A stretch of 24,985 nucleotides of DNA from a bacterium. Its GTDB lineage: Bacteria > Patescibacteria > Microgenomatia > UBA1400 > UBA12108. The DNA is taken from the NCBI GenBank assembly GCA_021788365.1, contig JAJYKS010000010.1:1-24985 (forward strand), written 5' to 3'. The position numbers and the translations under genes were made by a program. This document shows positions 7,802 to 15,898 of the stretch, piece by piece. Positions within the stretch are counted from its first letter, which is position 1. The number at the start of each line of letters is the position of its first letter. The notes under the pieces were generated by a model. That model was not told the DNA's origin, did no database searches, and worked only from the letters and a program-made list of their open reading frames with translations.

Positions 7802-7832
7802 TTGAAAATTGGAAATTGAAAAAATGAAAATT
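7802..7832. repeat. Dispersed AT-rich repeat, copy 3 (contains a GT2 start codon)
   Basis: TTGAAAATTGGAAATT, then GAAAAAATGAAAATT. It starts within the TAA of the acyltransferase gene and includes the ATG AAA ATT of the next glycosyltransferase, the same arrangement as copy 1. It has one extra G relative to copies 1 and 2. Confidence 0.7.
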
Positions 7833-8741
7833 ACTCCAGTTGTCTCTGTCATCATTGTCTCGTACAACACCCGCGACCTCACGGTAAAAAGTATAAAGAG
7901 TGCCTATGCTTCTTCCGGATTTAAGGCAGGTGACATAGAGGTCATACTTGTAGACAACAATTCCGCGGATGACACGGTCGCCTACGTCAAGAAGCACCTC
8001 CCCGAGGTGCACCTCATTGCAAACCGTGAAAATCGTGGCTTTGGCGGCGGGAACAACCAGGGGGCAGAAGCTGCGAAGGGTAAATATCTTCTTCTCCTAA
8101 ACACCGACGCGTTCCTTGGTAAAGACTCACTCCGGGTGCTGACGGACGTGCTGGAAAAGCATAACGACATCGTCTCCGTCGGTCCACAGCTCCGGTATGC
8201 AGACGATAGGCTGCAGCTCTCCGGAGGCTATCTCCCCACCCCGGCCCGCGTCATGGCCTGGATGTGGTGGTTGGATAAACTCCCAATCATCAAAAAGTTT
8301 TTCCCCACCCCATACCATGTTTTTGACTTGGCCTGGCACACAAAAGCCCACTACCCAGAGTGGCTCATGGGGGCCTGCGTCCTGTTCCGCCGGGACGAAT
8401 TCTTGGCGGCAGCTGGCTTCGACGACAAGATCTTTATGTACGCCGAAGAGGTAGAGCTTTATCGCCGTCTCAAAAATAGCTTGGGGAAAAAGGTATATTT
8501 CACCCCAAAGACCAAGGTAGTCCACCTGGGCCGTGCCAGCAGCAACAAAGCCAACGCTTTTGTTCTCATCCACGAACTCAAAGGGATAGAGTATATCTAT
8601 GCGAAACACTACCCCCACCTCCTTGGCTTTATCCGCGCGGTTATTTTTGTGGGAGTGGTACTGCGCATTATAGTCTTTAGCCTCATCCCCTCCCGCCGCG
8701 AATCCCTGATAGAATATAAAAAGTTCTTCCAAAAAGCCTAA
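7824..8741 (+). CDS. Family 2 glycosyltransferase, rhamnosyltransferase (WbbL)-like
   Basis: The protein has 305 residues from the ATG at 7824; a TTG at 7809 would add five residues encoded by the repeat. It starts directly at the fold with VVSVIIVSYNTRDLT, then VILVDNNSADDT (D44), RGFGGGNNQGAE, and LLLNTDA (93-96), where N-x-D replaces the DxD motif. This set, followed by WLMGACVLFRRDEF and MYAEEVELYRRLK, is the signature of the dTDP-rhamnosyltransferase / GlfT-like GT2 subgroup. A C-terminal hydrophobic helix (about 265-285) suggests membrane association. Predicted to add a sugar (possibly rhamnose) to the lipid-linked chain. The next gene starts after 1 nt. Confidence 0.88.
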   Translation: MKITPVVSVIIVSYNTRDLTVKSIKSAYASSGFKAGDIEVILVDNNSADDTVAYVKKHLPEVHLIANRENRGFGGGNNQGAEAAKGKYLLLLNTDAFLGKDSLRVLTDVLEKHNDIVSVGPQLRYADDRLQLSGGYLPTPARVMAWMWWLDKLPIIKKFFPTPYHVFDLAWHTKAHYPEWLMGACVLFRRDEFLAAAGFDDKIFMYAEEVELYRRLKNSLGKKVYFTPKTKVVHLGRASSNKANAFVLIHELKGIEYIYAKHYPHLLGFIRAVIFVGVVLRIIVFSLIPSRRESLIEYKKFFQKA

Positions 8742-8742
8742 T

Positions 8743-10401
8743 ATGAAAGCATATAAAAACATTCTCTCCTGGCTCGACAATAATATCCTCACCGTTCTGA
8801 CGGGCATCCTCATCGTCGTGGTTCCCGCCTACCCCAAAATACCCCTAGCTGACGTTATCCCGGGATATATCGTACGCCTGCGATTTGAGGATTTACTGAT
8901 TGCGGGGACTATACTCATTTGGTTTGTTCAAGTCCTGCGTAAAAAGGCCCGTTTTGCCTGGGAGCACGTGGCTAAGTTTATGGCAATATATATCGCCATA
9001 GGGGCACTTTCATCGCTCTCCGCGGTTTTTGTTACCCACACGGTGGCGTGGGACAAAGATCAGCTCGAAAAACTGGTACTATACCTCGGTCGCCACATCG
9101 AATACTTTTCACTCTTCTTTATTGCCTACAGTGGTATTAGAAATAAAAACGACATAAAAAAATTGGTAGCGATAGCTGGAGCGACACTCGTAGCCGTCGT
9201 AGTGTACGGATTTGGTCAGAAATACTACTACTGGCCGGCGTTCTCGACGATGAACCGCGAATTTAGCAAGGGGATGCTCCTGTATCTGACACCAGAATCG
9301 CGGGTCATGAGCACGTTTGGTGGCCACTACGATTACGCCGCCTATCTCATGATGGCGCTCTCATTCCTCGTACCACTGTTCTGGCTTGCAAAAAGTTGGC
9401 GTACACGCCTCATAGGAATAGTACTTGCGCTTATGGCGTACTGGTCGCTCATCATGACCGCGTCGCGCACCTCATGGGGTGGCTATGTCACGGCCGTGAC
9501 GATACTTGCGATAATTCTCGCTGCCAAATACGGCAAGGGTTGGGCCGCTAAAAAGTGGCTAGCGGTTATGACAGTGAGTATGGTTATCATGCTGACCGTT
9601 GGAGATCTATCCGAACGGTTCTTCCAGGTCATCCAAAACGCCTCCGCCCTGCACCAAATCATTCCATGGGTGCCGACGGGTAAGCTTGAATCATATATTT
9701 ACCAGGCAAAAGACGTGTTGTACACACTGCAGAATCTCAAAACTGTCCTAACGCAGCCCCACACCGCGCCACCCAAAAATGCAGTCGCCCTGAACAATCT
9801 GGAGGGTGTTACCGTCCCCTCCGACACGCCACCTGTTCCCACTAAACCGCTCCCCCCAGACGTAACGGCAGCGCAAGACGCAGACCGCTTACGCGCTGCG
9901 ACTGCCTCGGCAACCGCTACTGCCTCTGCCGGGACGAAACAAGACAACGGCTACAGCCAGAATGCGCTGAAGTATGGGTTGTCAGTCGCGATACGTCTAG
10001 ACGCCCAGTGGCCGCAAGCCATTGCCGGATTTGAGAAAAATCCACTCCTAGGATCTGGCTATTCGACTCTCTCAAAAACCACAGTAGACGAATTTACCGA
10101 CGCCGAGAGCACCGATAACGACTTTCTGCGTATGCTTGGCGAGACGGGAATTTTGGGCACCCTTTCCTTCCTCGCGATTCCTGGATACCTCATGTATCTG
10201 GGATTCGTAGAATATCGGAAATCATCCTCGTTGTTCGCGAGAGTTATCTTTCTGGGGTCGCTCGGAGCCGTGGCCGGTCTCTTGGTGAACGCGACGTATA
10301 TAGATGTCTTCGAGTCCAGCAAAGTTGCCTATACATTATTCCTAATAGCAGCGCTCGTAGTACGCATGGCAGAACTATCAGGGGATAAGGCAAAAGCATG
10401 A
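8743..10401 (+). CDS. O-antigen ligase / polymerase-like membrane protein (Wzy_C family)
   Basis: The protein has 552 residues with about twelve hydrophobic helices. The large C-terminal loop carries the Wzy_C/WaaL signature: FEKNPLLGSGYSTL, then TDNDFLRMLGETGILGTLSFL. This family joins or polymerises polyprenyl-linked glycans at the outer face of the membrane. It is longer than usual because the extracytoplasmic loop contains a Pro/Ala/Thr-rich, low-complexity stretch (residues about 335-405; PPVPTKPLPP and TASATATASAG). In a cell without a lipid-A outer membrane it would more likely ligate glycan to a protein or cell-wall acceptor, or act as a polymerase; sequence alone cannot decide. It overlaps the next gene by ATGA. 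Confidence 0.85.
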   Translation: MKAYKNILSWLDNNILTVLTGILIVVVPAYPKIPLADVIPGYIVRLRFEDLLIAGTILIWFVQVLRKKARFAWEHVAKFMAIYIAIGALSSLSAVFVTHTVAWDKDQLEKLVLYLGRHIEYFSLFFIAYSGIRNKNDIKKLVAIAGATLVAVVVYGFGQKYYYWPAFSTMNREFSKGMLLYLTPESRVMSTFGGHYDYAAYLMMALSFLVPLFWLAKSWRTRLIGIVLALMAYWSLIMTASRTSWGGYVTAVTILAIILAAKYGKGWAAKKWLAVMTVSMVIMLTVGDLSERFFQVIQNASALHQIIPWVPTGKLESYIYQAKDVLYTLQNLKTVLTQPHTAPPKNAVALNNLEGVTVPSDTPPVPTKPLPPDVTAAQDADRLRAATASATATASAGTKQDNGYSQNALKYGLSVAIRLDAQWPQAIAGFEKNPLLGSGYSTLSKTTVDEFTDAESTDNDFLRMLGETGILGTLSFLAIPGYLMYLGFVEYRKSSSLFARVIFLGSLGAVAGLLVNATYIDVFESSKVAYTLFLIAALVVRMAELSGDKAKA

Positions 10402-11816
10402 TGAAGTGGCTAAAAAACGTGGGAGTGATCCTCGTCATAATGGCGGCTTCTGCCGCAGTCCGCACGTACGATATCCACAATGCGCTCGGCGACTGGCACA
10501 GCTGGCGCCAGGCCGACACCGCCTCGGTTGCACGCGAGTATGTCAAACATGGTATCGACTTACTTCATCCGAAATACCAGGATCTATCCTCGATACCCTC
10601 CGGACTCGACAATCCCCTGGGGTATCGCTTTGTCGAGTTTCCCATAATGAACGCTATTCATGCCGAGTTGTACCTGCACTTCCCCAGCGTGGGGTTGGTA
10701 GAGTGGGGGAGGATCCTATCCATTGTTGCCTCTGTGGCAACTGTCGGGCTGATATATCTCATTGTTAATGGTATCTCTGGTTGGCTGCCGGCCGTGCTAT
10801 CCGCGAGTGTATTTGCATTCCTCCCGTACGACATCTACTATGGTCGAGTCGTTCTTGCCGAGCCATGGCTCGTATTTGGCATGATGCTCTCACTCTGGGC
10901 ATTCATAAAGTACTGGGATACTGCGAGACTGCGATACTGGATTACCTGTTTGCTCGCGCTCACCTTTGCCATTCTCATGAAACCAACTGCACTCGTTGTC
11001 GGCCTCCCTATGCTGCTATACATGCTGACAAAATGGAATACAAAGCGATTCCTTTCCTTGATTCCGCTCGCGGCAAGTATTCTTCCCTACATGTGGTGGC
11101 GGCACTGGATGGCGCAGTTTCCGGAGGGGATCCCTGCCTCATCGTGGCTTTTCAATGGTAATGGCATCCGTTTCAAGGGTGCCTGGTTCCGCTGGTTGTT
11201 TGGCGATCGGATAGGCTACCTTATTCTCGGTTACTGGGGGCTGGTACCCTTAGGGATGGGTCTCTCTCGGCTAGGAGCCAAGCGCAAAGAGCTAGCGATC
11301 TATGGTGGCCTTGCCTTAGGGGCGCTCGCCTACATGGCCGTTATTGCGACGGGTAACGTGCAGCACGACTACTATCAAATCCAGATCATGCCAGCGGTAG
11401 CAATCCTCGTCGGTATCGGCCTCGATACGCTTATCAAGTCGAAAAAAGGCTTCGGCAGAGTTTATACTGTTCTCCTAGCATCTAGCATCATGCTTCTAGC
11501 ATCTGCTTTGTCTTGGTACCGTGTGCAGGGATACTTCTGGGTGAACAATCATGCGATGGTTATAGCCGGCCAAAAAATAGATCAAATTACGCCAAAAGAT
11601 GCGCTCGTCATCGCGCCCTATCAGGGAGATACGGCCTTCCTTTTCCAAACCAATCGCCGCGGCTGGCCAATCGGCGGCAACATTGAGAATGATATTAAGG
11701 AAGGTGCCAGCTATTACGTGACAACCACCAAAGACGCCGAGTTTGACGCGCTCAAAAAGCAGTATGGCGTTTTAGTCGACACTCCCGATTACGCAATTAT
11801 CAAGTTGACAAAATAG
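10398..11816 (+). CDS. ArnT/PMT-like polytopic glycosyltransferase (second copy)
   Basis: The protein has 472 residues and about ten membrane helices, with a soluble C-terminal segment (about 395-472). The first loop holds DWHSWRQADTA (acidic residues D32 and D40), the region equivalent to the catalytic acidic residues of PMT/ArnT enzymes, and a YGRVVLAEPWLVF segment follows the third helix. It is expected to use a polyprenyl-phosphate sugar donor outside the membrane. It differs strongly from the 2079-3434 protein, so the two probably have different donors or acceptors. It overlaps the O-antigen ligase gene by 4 bp. A short TCTAGCATC-type repeat at 11475-11506 encodes part of the last membrane helix (LLASSIMLLAS). 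Confidence 0.8.
   Translation: MMKWLKNVGVILVIMAASAAVRTYDIHNALGDWHSWRQADTASVAREYVKHGIDLLHPKYQDLSSIPSGLDNPLGYRFVEFPIMNAIHAELYLHFPSVGLVEWGRILSIVASVATVGLIYLIVNGISGWLPAVLSASVFAFLPYDIYYGRVVLAEPWLVFGMMLSLWAFIKYWDTARLRYWITCLLALTFAILMKPTALVVGLPMLLYMLTKWNTKRFLSLIPLAASILPYMWWRHWMAQFPEGIPASSWLFNGNGIRFKGAWFRWLFGDRIGYLILGYWGLVPLGMGLSRLGAKRKELAIYGGLALGALAYMAVIATGNVQHDYYQIQIMPAVAILVGIGLDTLIKSKKGFGRVYTVLLASSIMLLASALSWYRVQGYFWVNNHAMVIAGQKIDQITPKDALVIAPYQGDTAFLFQTNRRGWPIGGNIENDIKEGASYYVTTTKDAEFDALKKQYGVLVDTPDYAIIKLTK
11475..11506. repeat. Short TCTAGCATC repeats inside a membrane glycosyltransferase gene
   Basis: Two tandem CTAGCATC units, then a third TCTAGCATC after CATGCT. It is read in frame as a repeated LLASS/LLASA helix segment. 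It is related to the TCTAGAATC block at 487-505. Confidence 0.5.
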
Positions 11817-11820
11817 ACAT

Positions 11821-12681
11821 ATGATTTGGTTGTGGTTAACCATCATATATCTAGTCTTCTTAACCGCTGCCGAGCTGATAAACAAAAAAACAATAAATAA
11901 CGTTTCCATCGACGAAGTGGTGTTCGGAGCAGTTGTTCAGCTGACAACGGCAGCATTTGCATTCATTTTTGCGATGATTGGAGGCTGGCGCTTTACGTTT
12001 ACCTTGGAGAGTACGCTCCTGTACGTTGGGATGGGAATAACATATTTTTTTGCCGTAACCTTTTACTTCATCGGCCTCAAAAAAATTGACGTATCGCTCG
12101 TCTCGATTATTAGTTCGCTGGGATCCATATTTTCTCTACTATTCGGTGCTATATTTTTGCGTGAAGCTACCTCATTGGGAAAATTAATCGGAATAGGCGC
12201 AATAATCGCAGCAAATGCAATTCTATTTATTAACGGCAGGATTTCAGGAGGAATCAAGTATATATTGATAACCGCTGCATCATCGTTTTTTTACGCGCTG
12301 GGAGCTGTCTTTGACAAAACATTAAACACCTACGGTAATGCGCTGAGCTACCTGACACTTTCTTTTTTAGCCGCGGGTGTCTCCATGCTACTCGTTCACT
12401 ACAAACGAACGATAAAAGCATATACGGTGTCATTTAGAAACAAGAAATTCTGGTATGGAGTCTCGATCAATGGTTTGTTATATGCACTTGGGTTTTGGGC
12501 GTTGTTTTCCGCATACCAACGTGGTGGAGAAGTTTCGAGGATGTTCCCAATCACGATGTCAACGGCAATTATTATCCCACTCGCAGGAATCGTGATCCTC
12601 GGCGAACGCACAAATATTGTGAGAAAATTAGTCGCGGCGTCGGTAGCATTTGTCGGTTTGTATATACTAGGAACACACTAA
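11821..12681 (+). CDS. Two-domain EamA/DMT transporter
   Basis: The protein has 286 residues with ten hydrophobic helices in two tandem EamA repeats (about 1-138 and 145-286). Each repeat ends in the family pattern of a '[IV]xLxE/xGE' segment followed by a helix: AIFLREATSLGKLIGIGAII and IVILGERTNIVRKLVAASVAF. The role within the cluster is unproved. DMT proteins move metabolites, and some (ArnE/ArnF) flip undecaprenyl-phosphate sugars, so it is a candidate flippase for donors of the ArnT-like enzymes. Composition is more AT-rich than its neighbours. It starts 4 nt after the previous stop, without a Shine-Dalgarno. Confidence 0.88.
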   Translation: MIWLWLTIIYLVFLTAAELINKKTINNVSIDEVVFGAVVQLTTAAFAFIFAMIGGWRFTFTLESTLLYVGMGITYFFAVTFYFIGLKKIDVSLVSIISSLGSIFSLLFGAIFLREATSLGKLIGIGAIIAANAILFINGRISGGIKYILITAASSFFYALGAVFDKTLNTYGNALSYLTLSFLAAGVSMLLVHYKRTIKAYTVSFRNKKFWYGVSINGLLYALGFWALFSAYQRGGEVSRMFPITMSTAIIIPLAGIVILGERTNIVRKLVAASVAFVGLYILGTH

Positions 12682-12683
12682 CT

Positions 12684-13874
12684 ATGAAAGTTCTTATGCT
12701 CACCCCTTATCTTCCGTACCCACTGGTTTCCGGTGGGCAGATCCGCACGTACAACCTACTCAAGCATTTAAGTAAACACCACGACATCACGCTTTTTGCG
12801 CTCATCAAAAACGAGAGCGAGCGTAAGCACCTCAAAGAACTGAAAAAATATTGCAAAAAAATCGAGCTGTTCAAGCGCACACAGAATCCGTTCGTTCCGC
12901 GGAACATTCTCTTGGCAGGGTTTTCCCCATATCCCTTTGTGGTGACGCGCAATTTGCCCCTTGGCATGCAGCGCGAAGTGAAAGAGGAACTATCACGCGA
13001 GTCGTACGATCTCATCCATGCCGAGACCTTTTACATGATGCCCAACATCCCCCCGACAACAGTCCCGATAATCCTTGCCGAGCAGACCATCGAGTACTTA
13101 GGCTACCTCGACTACACGCGGAAGAAAGCATTTCCCTTGCTACGACCACTTTTGGCAATCGATGTAGCAAAAATAAAGTATTGGGAGCGCCACTATTGGG
13201 GTAAAGCTGACAAATTAATTACAATGTCTTCTGAAGACAAGGCATTTATTGAACGTGAATTGGGTGTCAAGAAAAACATAAGCGTTGTCGCCAACGGCGT
13301 CGATCTCGATTTCTTCTCCAAAGTAAAAAAGCACCTACCCAAAGATCCCACCGTGCTCTTTGTCGGCACGTTCAAATGGCTCCCGAACATCGAAGCGGTC
13401 GATGAAATTGTTGCCAAAATTTGGCCGCTTGTCTTAAAAGAACTGCCAACAGCCAAACTCAAAATTGTGGGCTTCTCACCAACAGACAAGATCAAAAATT
13501 ACGGTAAAAACCCCTCAGTTGAGGTATTGGGTGGTATAGACGACATCCGCGAAGCGTTTGCCGCCGCCCACGTACTGCTGGCCCCAATACGGAGTGGTAA
13601 AGGAACGCGGTACAAAGTGTTAGAGGCCATGATTACCGGTACACCTGTTGTCGCAACGACACTCGCAGTAGAGGGGCTAGACATTAAAAGTGGCCGCGAC
13701 GTACTCCTCGCCGACACGTCCAAGAGTTTGGCGTCCGCCACGGTGCGGTTACTCAAAGACGAGAGTTTGCAGCGCAAGCTATCCGAGGCAGGTAAGCGGG
13801 TGGTGCGCGATGGGTATAGCTGGGATATAATCGCCAAGGATCTCGACACCGTGTATAAGGAATTTAAACATTAA
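12684..13874 (+). CDS. GT4 family glycosyltransferase
   Basis: The protein has 396 residues. The start at 12684 (MKVLMLTPYLPYPLVSGGQIRTYNLL) is the family start; the frame is open from 12495, but that part overlaps the transporter gene and is unrelated. The N-terminal domain has the glycine-rich SGGQIRTYN loop. The second domain opens with VLFVGTFKWLPNIEAV, and the donor site has APIRSGKGTRYKVLEAMITGTPVVATTLAVEGL, where the usual E(G/S)FG is replaced by SGKGTRYKVLEA. This matches the exosortase-associated / TIGR03087-like GT4 subgroup more than the mannosyltransferases elsewhere in the locus. It is expected to be a cytoplasmic retaining sugar transferase; donor unknown. Confidence 0.87.
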   Translation: MKVLMLTPYLPYPLVSGGQIRTYNLLKHLSKHHDITLFALIKNESERKHLKELKKYCKKIELFKRTQNPFVPRNILLAGFSPYPFVVTRNLPLGMQREVKEELSRESYDLIHAETFYMMPNIPPTTVPIILAEQTIEYLGYLDYTRKKAFPLLRPLLAIDVAKIKYWERHYWGKADKLITMSSEDKAFIERELGVKKNISVVANGVDLDFFSKVKKHLPKDPTVLFVGTFKWLPNIEAVDEIVAKIWPLVLKELPTAKLKIVGFSPTDKIKNYGKNPSVEVLGGIDDIREAFAAAHVLLAPIRSGKGTRYKVLEAMITGTPVVATTLAVEGLDIKSGRDVLLADTSKSLASATVRLLKDESLQRKLSEAGKRVVRDGYSWDIIAKDLDTVYKEFKH

Positions 13875-13879
13875 ACCGT

Positions 13880-14794
13880 ATGCCAAAGACTGTAAGCCGT
13901 ATACCAGACGTCTCGGTTATTATTCTCAACTACAACGCCGAGCGTTTCCTCCGCGATACCCTGAAATCCGTGCTTAAGCAAAAAGAATTGAATGTCGAGA
14001 CCATTGTCGTCGACAACAACTCGACCGACAATTCCCGACAAATGGTGAAAAAAGAATTCCCCGGAGTGAAGTGGGTGCAGCGGGACACGTCCGTTGGGTT
14101 TGCCGCCGGCAACAACGCCGGGCTCCCTCACGCTCACGCCAAAACGATCCTATTTCTCAATCCCGACGCGAGTTTTCAGGGTGTTCGCGACCTCAAAAAA
14201 TGCTACGATAAATTGTGGGCAGATAAGACAATTGGTATCCTCACTGCACGCGTCAATTTAGCACTAACGAGCACCATAGACGAGACCAGCCATCGCGGCT
14301 TTCCCACACCCTGGGCAAGCTTTACTCACTTCTTCGGCCTATCAAAAGCGTTCCCTGCCGTCCCCATGTTCAATCACTATACAAAGCGCTACTTGGGGTA
14401 TGACACCGAACACGATATAGACGCCGTCGGCGGCATGTTCATGCTCATGCGGCGGAGTGTTGGGGAGCAAGTGGGATGGTGGGATGAAGAATACCCCCTC
14501 TATGGTGAGGATATCGATTTTTGCTATCGCGTTCGCGAGGCAGGATATCGCAATGTCTATTGGCCAAAAGTCACCGTGTTGCACTACAAAGGTGTCTCGA
14601 CGGGGATGAGTAAACAAAGCCGCAAAGTCTCAACGGCCAAAAAAGAAACGATCCGTCGCGTAAAGGGCTGGTCCATTCAGGCCATGGAGATCTTCTACCG
14701 CAAGCACTACGAGAAGAAATATCCCTTTTTCGTCAACTGGATAGTCTACGCCGGCATCCGCCTCATGCACTTCATCCGCGTGACCCTCGCGTAG
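13880..14794 (+). CDS. Family 2 glycosyltransferase, rhamnosyltransferase (WbbL)-like
   Basis: The protein has 304 residues. It begins PDVSVIILNYNAERFL, followed by TIVVDNNSTDNS (D45), SVGFAAGNNAG and LFLNPDA (94-97), then AVGGMFMLMRRSV and LYGEDIDFCYRVREAGY. The N-x-D motif with the (Y/W)GED(I/V)DFCYR segment is the same GT2 subgroup as the 7824-8741 protein, although the sequences are distinct. The C-terminus ends in a basic, partly hydrophobic helix. It is predicted to add a sugar to the lipid-linked glycan. There is a 5-nt gap from the previous stop and 15 nt to the next gene, where a -10 box lies. Confidence 0.88.
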   Translation: MPKTVSRIPDVSVIILNYNAERFLRDTLKSVLKQKELNVETIVVDNNSTDNSRQMVKKEFPGVKWVQRDTSVGFAAGNNAGLPHAHAKTILFLNPDASFQGVRDLKKCYDKLWADKTIGILTARVNLALTSTIDETSHRGFPTPWASFTHFFGLSKAFPAVPMFNHYTKRYLGYDTEHDIDAVGGMFMLMRRSVGEQVGWWDEEYPLYGEDIDFCYRVREAGYRNVYWPKVTVLHYKGVSTGMSKQSRKVSTAKKETIRRVKGWSIQAMEIFYRKHYEKKYPFFVNWIVYAGIRLMHFIRVTLA

Positions 14795-14796
14795 TC

Positions 14797-14802
14797 TATA
14801 AT
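14797..14802 (+). promoter_or_regulatory. Consensus -10 box TATAAT, putative leaderless promoter
   Basis: A perfect TATAAT lies 7 nt before the ATG at 14810 and straddles the short gap after the previous stop. There is no Shine-Dalgarno between it and the ATG. The spacing equals that at 7183, 21450 and 23666. Confidence 0.55.
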
Positions 14803-14809
14803 CTTCCTC

Positions 14810-15898
14810 ATGGTAGTAATAGCAGTCGACGCCAGATTTTACGGGTCGGAGAACACCGGCCTTGGTCGCTACACACAAAACGTCCTCAACTACCTGCCTC
14901 AGTACCTACAAGGTTACACCTTGAAGGTACTCCTCCGGAAAAAATACTTTGACACGCTCACGTTTCCCAAAAATGTCGAGAAAGTTTTATGCGACATCCC
15001 TCACTACTCCCTAGCCGAGCAGCTATGGCTTCCCCAGTACCTATCCCCTAAAACCTATGACTTACTGTACACCTTTCACTTCAATGTCCCTGTCCTCTCT
15101 ACAATTCCCACCGTAGTCACCATCCACGACCTCATTAAAACCTATTCCAAGGGAGCCGATACGACAACACGTGCTCCTTGGCTCTACACGCTCAAGCGCT
15201 GGGGGTACGACCTGGCCATGCACCGGGCAGTAACAGCCTCGCGTGCAATCATCGTCCCCACCAACACGGTAAAAAACGACATTCTTGCCGCCTACCCCAC
15301 TACTCCCCCGGAGCGCATCCACCCCATCCCCGAAGCTCCTGATGAAATTTTCCGCAACTTGAAAAGTTTAAATTGCACATTGAAAATTCCCACGAATAAA
15401 TATCTTTTGTTTGTAGGCAACGCCTATCCCCACAAAAACCTTGCGCTCCTTTTTGAGGCGCTCGCCTCACTCCCCGCATACGACCTGGTTGTTGTCGCCA
15501 AGGAAACGCCATATCTCAGTAAACTCCTCGCTCCGCTCTCGCCCGCAATTCGCGCTCGTATCCACCTTTTTAGCGGCCTTTCAGACAAAGAGCTGGCGTT
15601 TGTCTATAGTCATGCCGTCGCTCTCGTCACCCCATCCCTTATGGAAGGGTACGGGCTCGTGGGACTGGAGGCGATGATGGTGGGGACACCAGTCGTGGCC
15701 AGCAACATTCCCGTCTATCGCGAAGTATATGGGGATCGCGCGACCTTCTTTGATCCTCACTCTGTTGCGTCCCTTGTCGCGGCACTTAAGTTACCTAAGT
15801 TACCTAAGTTACCTAAGTTACCTAAGTTACCCAGAACCTGGTCCGACGTTGCTCATGAGATTGCGGAGGTATTGCGTGAAAATAGCCCTAGTCTATGA
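14810..15898 (+). CDS. GT4 family glycosyltransferase with (KLP)5 tail repeat
   Basis: The protein has 362 residues, GT-B fold: MVVIAVDARFYGSENTGLGRYTQN, then TVVTIHDLIKTYS, KYLLFVGNAYPHKN opening the second domain, and SLMEGYGLVGLEAMMVGTPVV with the EX7E pair. Mannosyl/rhamnosyl-type donor use is likely. Two oddities are visible. Residues about 184-194, in the interdomain linker, are encoded by an AT-rich stretch resembling the dispersed repeat. Residues 327-341 are five exact K-L-P tripeptides from the 9-bp tandem repeat at 15787-15831, next to the last helix. Both insertions are in frame and leave catalytic motifs intact, so the enzyme is probably active. It overlaps the next gene by 23 bp. 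Confidence 0.88.
   Translation: MVVIAVDARFYGSENTGLGRYTQNVLNYLPQYLQGYTLKVLLRKKYFDTLTFPKNVEKVLCDIPHYSLAEQLWLPQYLSPKTYDLLYTFHFNVPVLSTIPTVVTIHDLIKTYSKGADTTTRAPWLYTLKRWGYDLAMHRAVTASRAIIVPTNTVKNDILAAYPTTPPERIHPIPEAPDEIFRNLKSLNCTLKIPTNKYLLFVGNAYPHKNLALLFEALASLPAYDLVVVAKETPYLSKLLAPLSPAIRARIHLFSGLSDKELAFVYSHAVALVTPSLMEGYGLVGLEAMMVGTPVVASNIPVYREVYGDRATFFDPHSVASLVAALKLPKLPKLPKLPKLPRTWSDVAHEIAEVLRENSPSL
15359..15391. repeat. Degenerate relative of the dispersed AT-rich repeat
   Basis: TTGAAAAGTTTAAATTGC followed by ACATTGAAAATT. It resembles copies 1-3 (TTGAAAATT, AAATT blocks) but with many differences. It falls at the same interdomain-linker position of a GT4 gene as copy 2. The relationship is tentative. 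Confidence 0.35.
15787..15831. repeat. Perfect 9-bp tandem repeat, five copies (TAAGTTACC)
   Basis: Five uninterrupted identical copies of TAAGTTACC, coding for (Lys-Leu-Pro)x5 in the GT4 gene. The identity of all copies at third positions points to recent expansion by slippage; 9-bp steps keep the frame. Confidence 0.92.

Noticed and set aside
11805..11810. TTGACA as a -35 for the transporter gene at 11821
   Set aside because: No -10 hexamer at 16-18 bp downstream; the sequence codes for the end of the previous protein.
12495..12683. Upstream extension of the GT4 gene starting at 12684
   Set aside because: It overlaps the DMT transporter gene in another frame and has no GT4 similarity; the fold begins at MKVLMLTPYLP.
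15787..15831. CRISPR-like array
   Set aside because: Units are only 9 bp and contiguous without spacers; it is an in-frame microsatellite.
15729..15875. Upstream extension of the GT4 gene starting at 15876, with a repeated L-S-Y stretch
   Set aside because: The L-S-Y repeat is the 9-bp tandem repeat of the previous gene read in another frame. GGAGGT before the GTG at 15876 decides the start.
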